Part shown: one piece after another, positions 26,050-34,469 of the stretch
How positions within the stretch are numbered: position 1 is the first letter of the stretch
Layout: every line of letters begins with the position of its first letter
DNA from: Lachnospiraceae bacterium
GTDB lineage: Bacteria > Bacillota > Clostridia > Lachnospirales > Lachnospiraceae
Reading direction: 5' to 3'
Length of the DNA: 64,000 bases
NCBI GenBank assembly: GCA_030526195.1
Contig: JAUNDG010000003.1
Location: 1 to 64,000, forward strand
Notes under the pieces: generated by a model
What the model saw: only the letters and a program-made list of their open reading frames with translations
Database searches by the model: none
What the model was told of the DNA's origin: nothing
Made by a program: the position numbers and the translations under genes

Positions 26050-26194
26050 ATCTGTCTCCCTGTGCGGATTCTATCATCTGTTTTGCGGCGATTCCCGCCG
26101 GCATCGTCTCTTAATCACGGTCGATGCGGGGCATGCCGCATGTTTTGTGTTTTAACTGATCAACGGCGAAGCGCGATTCTGTCCCCACCGTCAT

Positions 26195-26250
26195 CACCGG
26201 TTGGTGAAGACTCTGCGTCTTTGAAGCGGGGGAATGCTTGCTGCAGTTCA
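26195..26250 (-). repeat. Structured intergenic element, partial copy C
   Basis: The last 45 or so bases (CTGCGTCTTTGAAGCGGGGG and on to GCAGTTCA) match copies A (7311-7469) and B (10524-10685), again right next to a stop codon (26253). The rest of the gap (26050-26194) has several GC-rich inverted repeats but no clear match and no gene. Confidence 0.65.
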
Positions 26251-26252
26251 AA

Positions 26253-27917
26253 TCAGGAAAGTGGCACGCGCACGTGTCCCCGCGGATCTTCGATTTCCAG
26301 CATGAGGCCCTTGCGGCCGGCGCCGCCGGACACACGGATTTCAAAGCCGGGCGAAAGGAAGGGATCACCCGAAAGCGCCGCGATCACATCCGGCCGGTCA
26401 TGGCGGGTCACGCTGATGCCAAGGGGCTCGCCGTCACCGGTGGTGATGCGCAGCTTTTCCCGGCCAAAGGCCTTGTTCAGCACCCAGCCCTTCAGGACGA
26501 GGTCCTGACCCTCTGTCTGTGTTTCGTCGATATGGTAGTGGATATCCGAGCCCTCAAGCGGCAGTTCGGGACGGAGCTGTGACCAGACGCCGGACAGGCC
26601 GCCCTTCAGCTTGCCGTAGCCCTTCATGAGCTTTGTCTGAGACAAGGCCAGGGCCGCCTCGCTGCGGATCTCCAGCTGATCCTCGTCAAAACGGATCCGC
26701 TCGTTGAGCTTCTTCCGGTCCGCCAGAAGCGCGGCATTTTGTTCCGCATAACCCACCAGCTGGTCCCGCATCAGGGCGCCCAGATGGTACACGGTGGGAG
26801 CGGTAAACTGTTCCACATGGAAATGGATCTCCACACGGCGGGCATTCATCGGCCAGCCTGTGAAGGCCAGGTCCGTCTTATCCCCCACCAGCACGGCCAT
26901 CCGGCCGGCCAGTACGGCAGCGTGGCTTAAAATCTGAATATCACGGCTGTCTGCGCCATCCACCTTCAGGCTGTCGATGATGACGGCCCGGGGTTTTTCA
27001 TCGAAGGTGAGCCGGACCATCCGGTCACGGGCACCATCGAGAAGAAGGACGAAAGACCCATTTTCGTCAGAATCACACATCACGGCGCCGTCACCCACCG
27101 GAGCTTCGAAGATACTCTCCGCTGCGGTTTCCATTTTCACAGAGCACACGCCTGTGACGGCGGGATTCATCAGCTGACCGAAGGGTCTGAAGCCGTAGGA
27201 AATGTCGGGATACAGCATGCGGAGCGGCTTATGGCTGCCGTCCACATAGGCCTGGAAGCGACGCTCCATGGCATCGCACAAAGCCCGGTCCTCCGGGGAA
27301 AGACCGGCCATCTCATATAAGGTCTCCCCGATGCGCTGCTCCAGCATCATATCCGTGCCGATGAAATAGTGCACAATGCGCCAGAGGATATAAGCCACCG
27401 GCACCGGGAACAGGAATGTCCATTCGTAATCGATGACATGCCAGCGGTCACCATCCACCACGATGTTGGCCAGGATCATGTCAATGTTGGCGGCGGAGAC
27501 GGCAGGACGGCCGGCAAAGGCTTCCGCCGGGCCGAAGACCTCTGCGAAATCTTCCGTCATCGCAAATGAGGTATCGGCTGTCTTTTTCACTTCCGCCAGA
27601 TAATCCGAAAATAAAGCCTTCAGGGCCTCATCATTTTCGTTCATAGCTCCGGCCATGTCGCCCAGGTTCTGCCCTTCAAGGAATTCGAAGGCAATGCCAT
27701 TTTCGGTGCGACGGGCTTTGTTGGCCAGAAAACGGGTGCCCTCATAAAGACGGCTGAGCGCCTCATACCGGTCCAAGAGGCCCTCCACATGGGCAGCGGC
27801 GGCCGGCGAGACAGCGCATTTTTGTACAAATTTTGTCCCGTCTGCTTCCTTGACAATGTCGGTGCGGATCATCAGCTCGGGCCGACGATCGTTTGAGTAC
27901 TTGCTGTATACGATCAT
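26253..27917 (-). CDS. Kinase-like protein with coiled coil and GW module, WbdD kinase-like
   Basis: A 554-residue protein. Residues 1-200 look like an atypical protein kinase or phosphotransferase fold: NIDMILANIVVDG holds Asp and Asn where the catalytic loop should be, and HVIDYEW gives the metal-binding Asp. This is the arrangement of the WbdD kinase, which phosphorylates the end of an O-antigen chain. Residues about 385-440 form a coiled coil and 455-554 a GW module (YHIDETQ...LVLKGWVLN). Its start overlaps the methyltransferase stop by four bases, with GGAGGTGATG upstream. In WbdD of E. coli O9a one protein carries methyltransferase, kinase and coiled coil; here the same order is split over two genes. 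The family call is from motifs and context only. Confidence 0.65.
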   Translation of the reverse strand: MIVYSKYSNDRRPELMIRTDIVKEADGTKFVQKCAVSPAAAAHVEGLLDRYEALSRLYEGTRFLANKARRTENGIAFEFLEGQNLGDMAGAMNENDEALKALFSDYLAEVKKTADTSFAMTEDFAEVFGPAEAFAGRPAVSAANIDMILANIVVDGDRWHVIDYEWTFLFPVPVAYILWRIVHYFIGTDMMLEQRIGETLYEMAGLSPEDRALCDAMERRFQAYVDGSHKPLRMLYPDISYGFRPFGQLMNPAVTGVCSVKMETAAESIFEAPVGDGAVMCDSDENGSFVLLLDGARDRMVRLTFDEKPRAVIIDSLKVDGADSRDIQILSHAAVLAGRMAVLVGDKTDLAFTGWPMNARRVEIHFHVEQFTAPTVYHLGALMRDQLVGYAEQNAALLADRKKLNERIRFDEDQLEIRSEAALALSQTKLMKGYGKLKGGLSGVWSQLRPELPLEGSDIHYHIDETQTEGQDLVLKGWVLNKAFGREKLRITTGDGEPLGISVTRHDRPDVIAALSGDPFLSPGFEIRVSGGAGRKGLMLEIEDPRGHVRVPLS

Positions 27918-28840
27918 GACTCATCACCTCCGACAATCACCAGATAGGAGTTTGAGAAAACAGGGAAAAGACCGGCATCGACCGTCTTCTCGAGAGCCTT
28001 TCCCTCGTCGAAGAGCAGCAGTCGTTCCCGGTCGAAATTGCTGATGAAGTTTTTGAGTTCCCCCTTCTTCGGGAGGTACTCATCGGAATACAGCACCAGG
28101 GGCAGCTTGTAATCCGGGAAGGGATAATACCAGGTTTCGGCCACGAGGCCTGCTTTTTTGAAAATGGTTTCCAGCTCGGGACGGACAAAGGTCTCGGCCC
28201 GGCTGTCGCCGTAATAACCCTCGATCCCTTCAAAGAACCGGCCGCTGTGATCTTCCGTGGCGCCGGCCCAGTACTTCATACCCATGCGGTTTTCGATGGC
28301 AATGACCAGACGGCCGCCGGGTTTTAAATGGCCCTTGATCTGCTTCAGAAAATCCACAAAGGGCTCATCGGAATCAATGTAGTTGCGCGCATATTCCAGC
28401 ACACCGATGAGAGTGATCACATCGTAATCCGCCGGCAGCTTCTTTTCCACATCCTGGAAATTGCCCAGCCGGATCTCGATGTTGTCCTTGTCCTTCTGAC
28501 GATAGGCGTTGATAAGACTTCGCTTCTTTGACAGCTCCACGCAGGTAACGTGACCGGCCTTCTCAGCCAGAGCACCGGTGATGGCCCCACAACCGGAACC
28601 GATCTCCAGCACCTTTTCACTGCCCGTCATCGGCAGGAATTCCAGAATGTTTGTCCGAATATGAGAAAAATGATACAGCACGGCCCAGTCGGCCCGTTCC
28701 GCGATCACCTTGTTGTAATCCTCCGGTGCTGTATGCATGGCAATATCCAGGAGCACGTCCTCGATCTCACCATCGGAATAGAGGTCCTGACCCGGATAAT
28801 CATCCAGGTTGAGGACCACTTTGCCAATGCGTTCTTCCAT
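27914..28840 (-). CDS. Class I SAM-dependent methyltransferase
   Basis: A 308-residue Rossmann-fold methyltransferase. Motif I is LEIGSGCGAITGALAE (about residue 78); VELSKKR, the acidic loop that binds the SAM ribose, and DVITLIGVLEYA follow. The C-terminal third (FVRPELETIFKKAGL) is like sugar or chain-end methyltransferases. It lies between wzt and the kinase-like gene, four bases after the former and overlapping the latter. That placement matches methyltransferases that cap polysaccharides exported by ABC transporters, so methylation of the growing chain end is inferred. A small-molecule substrate cannot be excluded. Confidence 0.82.
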   Translation of the reverse strand: MEERIGKVVLNLDDYPGQDLYSDGEIEDVLLDIAMHTAPEDYNKVIAERADWAVLYHFSHIRTNILEFLPMTGSEKVLEIGSGCGAITGALAEKAGHVTCVELSKKRSLINAYRQKDKDNIEIRLGNFQDVEKKLPADYDVITLIGVLEYARNYIDSDEPFVDFLKQIKGHLKPGGRLVIAIENRMGMKYWAGATEDHSGRFFEGIEGYYGDSRAETFVRPELETIFKKAGLVAETWYYPFPDYKLPLVLYSDEYLPKKGELKNFISNFDRERLLLFDEGKALEKTVDAGLFPVFSNSYLVIVGGDES

Positions 28841-28843
28841 AGA

Positions 28844-30229
28844 TCAATCCTTTTCCTTCACGGCGGCTGTGACCTTTGAGTTCATGTCGTAGAAGCCCAC
28901 CGTGTTCTTGGTTGAGATAACCGTGATGTTCAGAATGTCATAGAGGCGATGGAAAACTCTGAAATCGCCTTCCATATAGCCGGTGCAGCCGAAGGACACC
29001 AGGTATTCACCACCCTGCAGGTTCATATCCTGATCGAAGGTGATCTCCACCACATCGCCGGCCTTCATAGGCTTAAGCGGTGTGTCTTCGTACATGGTGT
29101 TGGTGCCGGTCACATCCGTGCCTTTAAGGGTCTTGATGGTGTAGGCAAAGATCGGCTCGTTAACATCCGAATTAAAGCGCACCTTCATCTTGATGGTGAA
29201 GGGCTTGTTCTTTTCCAGACTGCCGGTGACATTGCCGTTGGCGTCCATGGTGAGGACCTGAATGATCTCCGCCTGTTTTTCGCCGTAGCTCACCGTGTTG
29301 GGATTCATGGGGAGACCGCCGGTTAAGCTGTCATCCGCCTTGATCTTCTCTTCCGTCTTCTGACGGATGCTTTCCGCGGCCTCGGCATCGGTGGGTTTCT
29401 TTTCCGCCTCTTCTGCCGGTGCCTCTTCGGTCTCTTCCTCATCGTCCAGGTTCACCAGGAGCTTCTTGAAGAGATCCACCATGGCCTGAGGTGCCCCCTC
29501 GGCCCGCTTTACGCCCTTATTGAGCAGGACGACGCGGTCGCAATACTTGGAGATGCTGCCCAGGTCGTGGCTGACAAAGAGGATGGTCTTGCCCATCTTC
29601 TTGAATTCCTCGAACTTGTGGTAGCACTTGGCCTGGAAGAAAACGTCGCCGACGGACAGGGCCTCGTCAACGATCAGGATCTCCGGATCGATGTTGATGG
29701 CCACCGCAAAGGCCAGACGCACGAACATACCGCTGGAATAGGTCTTGCAGGGCTGGTGGATGAAATCACCGATATCCGCAAAGGCCAGGATGTCATCCAG
29801 ACGGGCGTCGATTTCCTCCTTGGAGAAGCCGTTCATGGTACCGTTGAGATACACATTTTCAAGACCGGTGTATTCCATGTTGAAGCCGGCCCCCAGCTCC
29901 AGAAGCGCCGAGATGCGGCCGTTGACCTTCACCTCGCCGGAGGTGGCCCCCAGCACGCCGGTGATAATCTTCAGAATCGTGGACTTACCGGACCCGTTGG
30001 TGCCGATGATGCCCACGGTCTCGCCCTTTTTGATGTCAAAGCTCACATCGTTCAGGGCGTAGTGCTCTGTGTAGCGCTTTTTACGACTCAGCCCCAGAGA
30101 CTCCTTGAGCCGGTCTGTGGGCTTGTCGTACAGTTTATAGATCTTCGTGAGATGCTCGATGGAAATGACGGCTTCGTTGCCGCTCACATCCGGTCGCTCA
30201 TCCACGCCATTTTTTAATTCTTCACTCAT
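28844..30229 (-). CDS. wzt: Polysaccharide ABC transporter ATPase with C-terminal glycan-binding domain (Wzt)
   Basis: A 461-residue ATPase powering export of a finished lipid-linked polysaccharide. Walker A GTNGSGKS (76-83), signature YSSGM (164-168) and Walker B ILIVDEA with SVGD (184-195) are intact. After an acidic, Glu/Ala-rich linker (about 265-300) comes a beta-sandwich domain (about 320-461) like Wzt C-domains, which recognise the modified end of the chain. This domain distinguishes it from TagH-like ATPases without one. The start at 30229 is chosen for AAGGAAAG, ten bases after the wzm stop; a start at 30250 would overlap wzm. It is directly followed by the methyltransferase. Confidence 0.92.
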   Translation of the reverse strand: MSEELKNGVDERPDVSGNEAVISIEHLTKIYKLYDKPTDRLKESLGLSRKKRYTEHYALNDVSFDIKKGETVGIIGTNGSGKSTILKIITGVLGATSGEVKVNGRISALLELGAGFNMEYTGLENVYLNGTMNGFSKEEIDARLDDILAFADIGDFIHQPCKTYSSGMFVRLAFAVAINIDPEILIVDEALSVGDVFFQAKCYHKFEEFKKMGKTILFVSHDLGSISKYCDRVVLLNKGVKRAEGAPQAMVDLFKKLLVNLDDEEETEEAPAEEAEKKPTDAEAAESIRQKTEEKIKADDSLTGGLPMNPNTVSYGEKQAEIIQVLTMDANGNVTGSLEKNKPFTIKMKVRFNSDVNEPIFAYTIKTLKGTDVTGTNTMYEDTPLKPMKAGDVVEITFDQDMNLQGGEYLVSFGCTGYMEGDFRVFHRLYDILNITVISTKNTVGFYDMNSKVTAAVKEKD

Positions 30230-30239
30230 AACACTTTCC

Positions 30240-31679
30240 TTACAGGACATCGGCGAAATGAACCTTCAGCCGTTTGAAAATGGTGGTGCCGATGACAAAG
30301 AGGATCAGTGTCACCGCCCAGAAATAGACCATCTGGCCCAGATCATGCCAGAACCAGGTGTGGCCGTAGATGGCCTCCCGGTAACCGTTGACGATGTAGT
30401 ACATGGGATTCAGTTTGAAAAACCAGTGCCACTTCGGATCGATGATGCCGATGTTCCACATGATGGGGATGGTCCAGACGCCCACCTGCAGCACGATGTT
30501 GATGATCTGTGTCAGGTCGCGGAAGAAAATGACGATGGCACAGGTGCCGTAGACGATGCCGAGACCAAACACAAACATGGCAAAGAAGTAGTACACCACC
30601 TGAATGGCGTAGGGCCCCGGATTGATGCCGTAAAGCACGGTGATCAGGATCGTGATGGCCACGAAGAAGGCGTGGACAAACAGGGCTGAAATGGCTTTCA
30701 CCATGGGCAGCACGCTGATCTTGAAGACCACCTTTTTCACCAGGTAGCTGTATTCCACCAGGGCATTGGTACCGGCGTTCATGAAGTCCTGGATGAAGAA
30801 CCAGGGCACAAGACCGGTGACCAGGTAGACAACGAAGGGCACGTTCATGACGGCGCCGCTTCGGAAGCCCACGGAGAACACAAACCAGTAAACCATGATG
30901 GTGACGACCGGCTGCACAAAAGCCCAGAAGATGCCCAGATAAGAGCCGGCGTATTTTGTCTTGAAGTCATTGACCGCCAGCTTGAAGATCAGATGACGAT
31001 TCTGCATGATCTCAAGGGGCAGTGTGAGGAGCTTCTTGCGGAACAGCAGGAAAGCCAGCACCACCGCATCAAGCAGCACCAGCGCCAGGACCTTGGTTCT
31101 TAAGGTGCTCGCATCGGAATCAGCCACAGCCTGACTGGCTGGCGCTGTTTCCGGCATGGCGAAAATGACATAGGGATCGCCGGCCCTGGCGGACAGGACA
31201 AGAGCCCCATTTTCCGCTTCTACGGCGGTCATGTCGTGAACCTCAAGGGGTTCCCCCAGATCCTCAGCCTGCCAGTCGGCAGTCATATCCTTGTAGGACA
31301 CGGACATATCGCTGATGGTCCAGATGGCTTCCTGATCGCCCGGATCGAGACGGATAAAGCGCTGACCGGCACCGATGGCGGCTTGCGCCTCAGTCTTTGC
31401 CGGCAGGAAGCCGATGACCGGCTCACCATCCTCTGACAGAGCCACTGTCTGTTCGGCTCCGTTGACAGGATCATAGGCGATGCCGGAGCTGTTGCCCTCG
31501 ACCCAGGAATCGGCATAATCGGAATAAAAGATCTGCAGATTGCCGCCAACCTCCGAAGATACCGTCAGGTGCAGATCGACGGTGGGCAGCTTGTAGGTGT
31601 GCCAGTTAAAGATCAGCACATTGGCTGCCACGGCCAGGATCAGCAGACACAGGCCGATGAGTTTTGACTTTCTGTTCAT
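30240..31679 (-). CDS. wzm: Polysaccharide ABC transporter permease with N-terminal ectodomain (Wzm)
   Basis: A 479-residue ABC-2 permease. The C-terminal 260 residues are a normal Wzm/TagG-type permease with six helices, starting near LAVNDFKTKYAGSYLGIFWA. The first 220 residues are extra: one helix (about 7-25), a beta-rich extracytoplasmic domain (about 30-185) and another helix (about 195-213). The ectodomain includes AENGALVLSARAGDPYVIFA, which resembles ENGQLTVTATGVDPYICFI in the YfhO-like protein at 37796-40756. Classical Wzm lacks this. The start shares one base with the rfbC stop (TAATG). Confidence 0.9.
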   Translation of the reverse strand: MNRKSKLIGLCLLILAVAANVLIFNWHTYKLPTVDLHLTVSSEVGGNLQIFYSDYADSWVEGNSSGIAYDPVNGAEQTVALSEDGEPVIGFLPAKTEAQAAIGAGQRFIRLDPGDQEAIWTISDMSVSYKDMTADWQAEDLGEPLEVHDMTAVEAENGALVLSARAGDPYVIFAMPETAPASQAVADSDASTLRTKVLALVLLDAVVLAFLLFRKKLLTLPLEIMQNRHLIFKLAVNDFKTKYAGSYLGIFWAFVQPVVTIMVYWFVFSVGFRSGAVMNVPFVVYLVTGLVPWFFIQDFMNAGTNALVEYSYLVKKVVFKISVLPMVKAISALFVHAFFVAITILITVLYGINPGPYAIQVVYYFFAMFVFGLGIVYGTCAIVIFFRDLTQIINIVLQVGVWTIPIMWNIGIIDPKWHWFFKLNPMYYIVNGYREAIYGHTWFWHDLGQMVYFWAVTLILFVIGTTIFKRLKVHFADVL

Positions 31680-32245
31680 TATTTACCCTGTTTACTTTCT
31701 GTGTAAGCCTTGATGCCTTCCCATTTCTGGTCCTTTTCGGACAGAATGAGTGCCATATCTGCCGGGATCGGCCATTCAACGCCGATATCCGGATCGTTGT
31801 AGATGAGGCCGCCCTCATCGTTCGGATGATAGAAATCGGAGCACTTGTAGCAGAATTCAGCTTCATCGGACAGAACCACGAAGCCGTGGGCAAAGTTCTT
31901 CGGGATGAAGAACTGCTTCTTGTTTTCAGCAGACAGCTCAACACCAAACCACTTGCCGTAGGTCTTGGAACCTTCACGCAGGTCGACGGCCACATCCCAG
32001 ACAGTACCCTTGACCACGCGGACCAGCTTGTCCTGCGGGAACTCTTTCTGGAAGTGCAGACCGCGGAGAACGCCCTTGCGGGAGGAGGACTGATTGTCCT
32101 GCACGAACTCAACATCGATGCCGGCTTCCTTGAAATCGTTGTAGTTATAGGTCTCCATGAAATAACCGCGATTGTCACCGAAAACGGTGGGGGTCACGAC
32201 TTTGAGGCCTTCAATTTCACATGTTTCAACTGTAATCTTACCCAT
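31679..32245 (-). CDS. rfbC: dTDP-4-dehydrorhamnose 3,5-epimerase RfbC
   Basis: A 188-residue cupin enzyme that epimerises dTDP-4-keto-6-deoxyglucose at C3 and C5, the third step to dTDP-L-rhamnose. Motifs FVQDNQSSSRKGVLRGLHFQ (with the catalytic His), KGTVWDVAVDLR and PKNFAHGFVVLSDEAEFCYK are all present. The start at 32245 is chosen for GGAG; the ORF runs to 32269. Length is normal. It lies in order rfbB-rfbA-rfbC and touches wzm. Confidence 0.96.
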   Translation of the reverse strand: MGKITVETCEIEGLKVVTPTVFGDNRGYFMETYNYNDFKEAGIDVEFVQDNQSSSRKGVLRGLHFQKEFPQDKLVRVVKGTVWDVAVDLREGSKTYGKWFGVELSAENKKQFFIPKNFAHGFVVLSDEAEFCYKCSDFYHPNDEGGLIYNDPDIGVEWPIPADMALILSEKDQKWEGIKAYTESKQGK

Positions 32246-32332
32246 TTGTTTGACTCCTTTTCTAAACATTTACGTTTTTCTGTCTGTAAAGGGATTTTTA
32301 CTGTTATTTCAAAATATTTCTTATCAGACAGA

Positions 32333-32353
32333 AAACGTGCCCGGGGCACGTTT
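32333..32353 (-). other. Palindromic hairpin between rfbA and rfbC
   Basis: AAACGTGCCC and GGGCACGTTT form a perfect stem, followed on the minus strand by TCTGTCTGATAAG. It could be a weak terminator or an RNA processing point within the operon. Confidence 0.5.
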
Positions 32354-32391
32354 CCTGTCATAATTCGCGGTCTTCGACCGTTAGATTGTCT

Positions 32392-33261
32392 TTATAAACC
32401 GTTGGCGATCTCCACCAGGTGCTGACCGTAGGCAGTCTTCAGCATCGGCTCAGCCAGCTTCAGCAGCTGATCCTTGTCGATGAAGCCCTGCTTGAAAGCG
32501 ATCTCTTCGATGCAGGAGACATAGATACCGGTTCTCTTCTGGTAAGCGGCCACGAAATCAGCAGCGTTGAGCAGCATGTCGTGGTTGCCTGTGTCAAGCC
32601 ATGCAAAGCCGCGGCCCATGATCTCAACTGAGAGCTTGCCGGCCTTCATGTACTCTTCGTTCACTGTGGTGATCTCAAGCTCGCCTCTGGCGGAGGGCTT
32701 GATGTTCTTGGCCACGCGGACGATGTCATTATCGTAGAAGTAGAGACCCGGAACGGCGTAATTTGATTTCGGGTTGGCCGGCTTCTCTTCGATGGAGATA
32801 GCCTTACCATTTTCATCAAATTCAACAACACCGAATTCACGGGGATCCTGAACATAATAACCGAAGATGGTGGCGCCTTCTTCTCTTTCGGCAGCACGCT
32901 TCAGTACGTTCGGGAAGTCCATGCCGTAGAAAATGTTGTCGCCGAGGCACATGGCCACTTTGTCATCGCCGATGAATTCTTCACCGATGATGAAGGCGTC
33001 AGCCAGACCTCTGGGCTGTTCCTGAACCTTGTAGGTAAATTTCATGCCAAGCTGTTCGCCTGTGCCGAGAAGATCTTCAAATACCGGCAGATCGCGGGGT
33101 GTTGAGATGATCAGGACCTCACGGATACCGGCCAGCATCAGAGTTGACAGCGGATAATAGATCATCGGCTTATCATAAACCGGCATGATCTGCTTGCTGA
33201 TAGCTTTTGTCAGCGGGTAAAGACGTGTGCCGGCGCCGCCGGCAAGAATAATACCTTTCAT
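32392..33261 (-). CDS. rfbA: Glucose-1-phosphate thymidylyltransferase RfbA
   Basis: A 289-residue nucleotidyltransferase making dTDP-glucose from dTTP and glucose-1-phosphate, the first step of the rhamnose pathway. It starts [18 protein letters not shown], the nucleotide-binding signature, and has [18 protein letters not shown], the CLGDN metal site and the [19 protein letters not shown] segment of the RmlA family. Length is normal. A GATGC/GCATC hairpin lies between rfbB and this gene. Confidence 0.97.
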   Translation of the reverse strand: MKGIILAGGAGTRLYPLTKAISKQIMPVYDKPMIYYPLSTLMLAGIREVLIISTPRDLPVFEDLLGTGEQLGMKFTYKVQEQPRGLADAFIIGEEFIGDDKVAMCLGDNIFYGMDFPNVLKRAAEREEGATIFGYYVQDPREFGVVEFDENGKAISIEEKPANPKSNYAVPGLYFYDNDIVRVAKNIKPSARGELEITTVNEEYMKAGKLSVEIMGRGFAWLDTGNHDMLLNAADFVAAYQKRTGIYVSCIEEIAFKQGFIDKDQLLKLAEPMLKTAYGQHLVEIANGL

Positions 33262-33312
33262 GGTGTCTCCTTAGCCTGATGCTCCCGGCATCAGGTGCAT
33301 TTTTTAGAAGGA

Positions 33313-34395
33313 TCAGCGATCCTTGTACATATCTTCGTAATAGGACTGATAGTTACCGGAGGTCACGTTGGCCATCCAGTCTTCATTTTCGAAGTACCAC
33401 TTGATGGTCTTCTTGATGCCTTCTTCGAAGCAGGTTTCCGGATACCAGCCCACAGCGGCCTTGATCTTGTCCGGAGCGATGGCGTAACGGCGATCGTGGC
33501 CCTTACGGTCTGTGACGAACTTGATCAGGTTCTCGGAAACGAGGGCCTTTCTCGGGTCATCATCAGCCAGCATTTCCTGCAGAGTATCCAGGATGATGTG
33601 GATGATCTGAATGTTCTGTCTTTCATTGTGGCCACCGATGTTGTAGGTTTCGCCCAGAACACCTTTTTCCTGAACCAGGTCGATGCCCTTGCAGTGATCT
33701 TCAACATACAGCCAGTCACGGATGTTCTTACCATCACCGTATACCGGCAGATCCTTGCCGTGCAGCGCGTTGTTGATAACGAGCGGGATCAGTTTTTCCG
33801 GGAACTGATACGGGCCGTAGTTGTTGCTGCAGTTTGTGATGTTGGCCGGGAAATGATAGGTGTCAATGTAAGACTTAACAAGGAAGTCAGATGACGCCTT
33901 GGATGCTGAATACGGGCTGTGCGGATCGTAGGGTGTTGTCTCCCAGAAGAAATCTTCCAGGTTGTCCAGTGAACCGTAAACCTCGTCTGTGGAAACATGA
34001 AGGAACTTCTTATCTTCTTTATAAGAGCCATCTTCATTTTCCCAGGCAGCCTTGGCGGCATTGAGCATGGTCAGTGTCCCCAGAACGTTTGTCTTGACGA
34101 AAACATCCGGGTTCTTGATGGAACGGTCAACGTGGGATTCAGCGGCAAAGTGAACAACGCGGTCAACATCATTTTCTTCAAAGATCTTGTTGATGGCGTC
34201 GCTGTCGCAGACATCGGCACGAACGAAGGAATAGTTGGGGTTACCCTCCAGATCCTTCAGGTTTTCAAGATTACCGGCATATGTCAGTTTGTCGACATTG
34301 ATGATACGGATGGTATCGCCGTATTTCTTGAACATGTAATGAATATAGTTAGATCCTATAAAGCCGGCACCACCGGTTACAACATAGGTTCTCAT
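33313..34395 (-). CDS. rfbB: dTDP-glucose 4,6-dehydratase RfbB
   Basis: A 360-residue extended short-chain dehydrogenase that turns dTDP-glucose into dTDP-4-keto-6-deoxyglucose. It shows TGGAGFIGSNY for NAD, the STDEVYG motif with the Asp-Glu pair, and YSASKASSD with catalytic Tyr and Lys. The product feeds RfbC/RfbD for rhamnose and could also feed the WecE-like aminotransferase at 36001. It is the first gene after the strong promoter at 34441-34469, with GGAGG before its ATG. Confidence 0.97.
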   Translation of the reverse strand: MRTYVVTGGAGFIGSNYIHYMFKKYGDTIRIINVDKLTYAGNLENLKDLEGNPNYSFVRADVCDSDAINKIFEENDVDRVVHFAAESHVDRSIKNPDVFVKTNVLGTLTMLNAAKAAWENEDGSYKEDKKFLHVSTDEVYGSLDNLEDFFWETTPYDPHSPYSASKASSDFLVKSYIDTYHFPANITNCSNNYGPYQFPEKLIPLVINNALHGKDLPVYGDGKNIRDWLYVEDHCKGIDLVQEKGVLGETYNIGGHNERQNIQIIHIILDTLQEMLADDDPRKALVSENLIKFVTDRKGHDRRYAIAPDKIKAAVGWYPETCFEEGIKKTIKWYFENEDWMANVTSGNYQSYYEDMYKDR

Positions 34396-34440
34396 GGCAT
34401 TCCTCCAAATAAATGATAGTTTAATTGCATTATTAAGAAT

Positions 34441-34469
34441 ATTATAACAAAGAATGAATTTTATGGCAA
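34441..34469 (-). promoter_or_regulatory. Promoter of the rfbB-rfbA-rfbC-wzm-wzt operon
   Basis: Minus-strand TTGCCA (34464-34469) and TATAAT (34441-34446), 17-base spacer, about 45 bases before rfbB. The -35 lies inside the last codons of the upstream epimerase gene. Confidence 0.8.
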
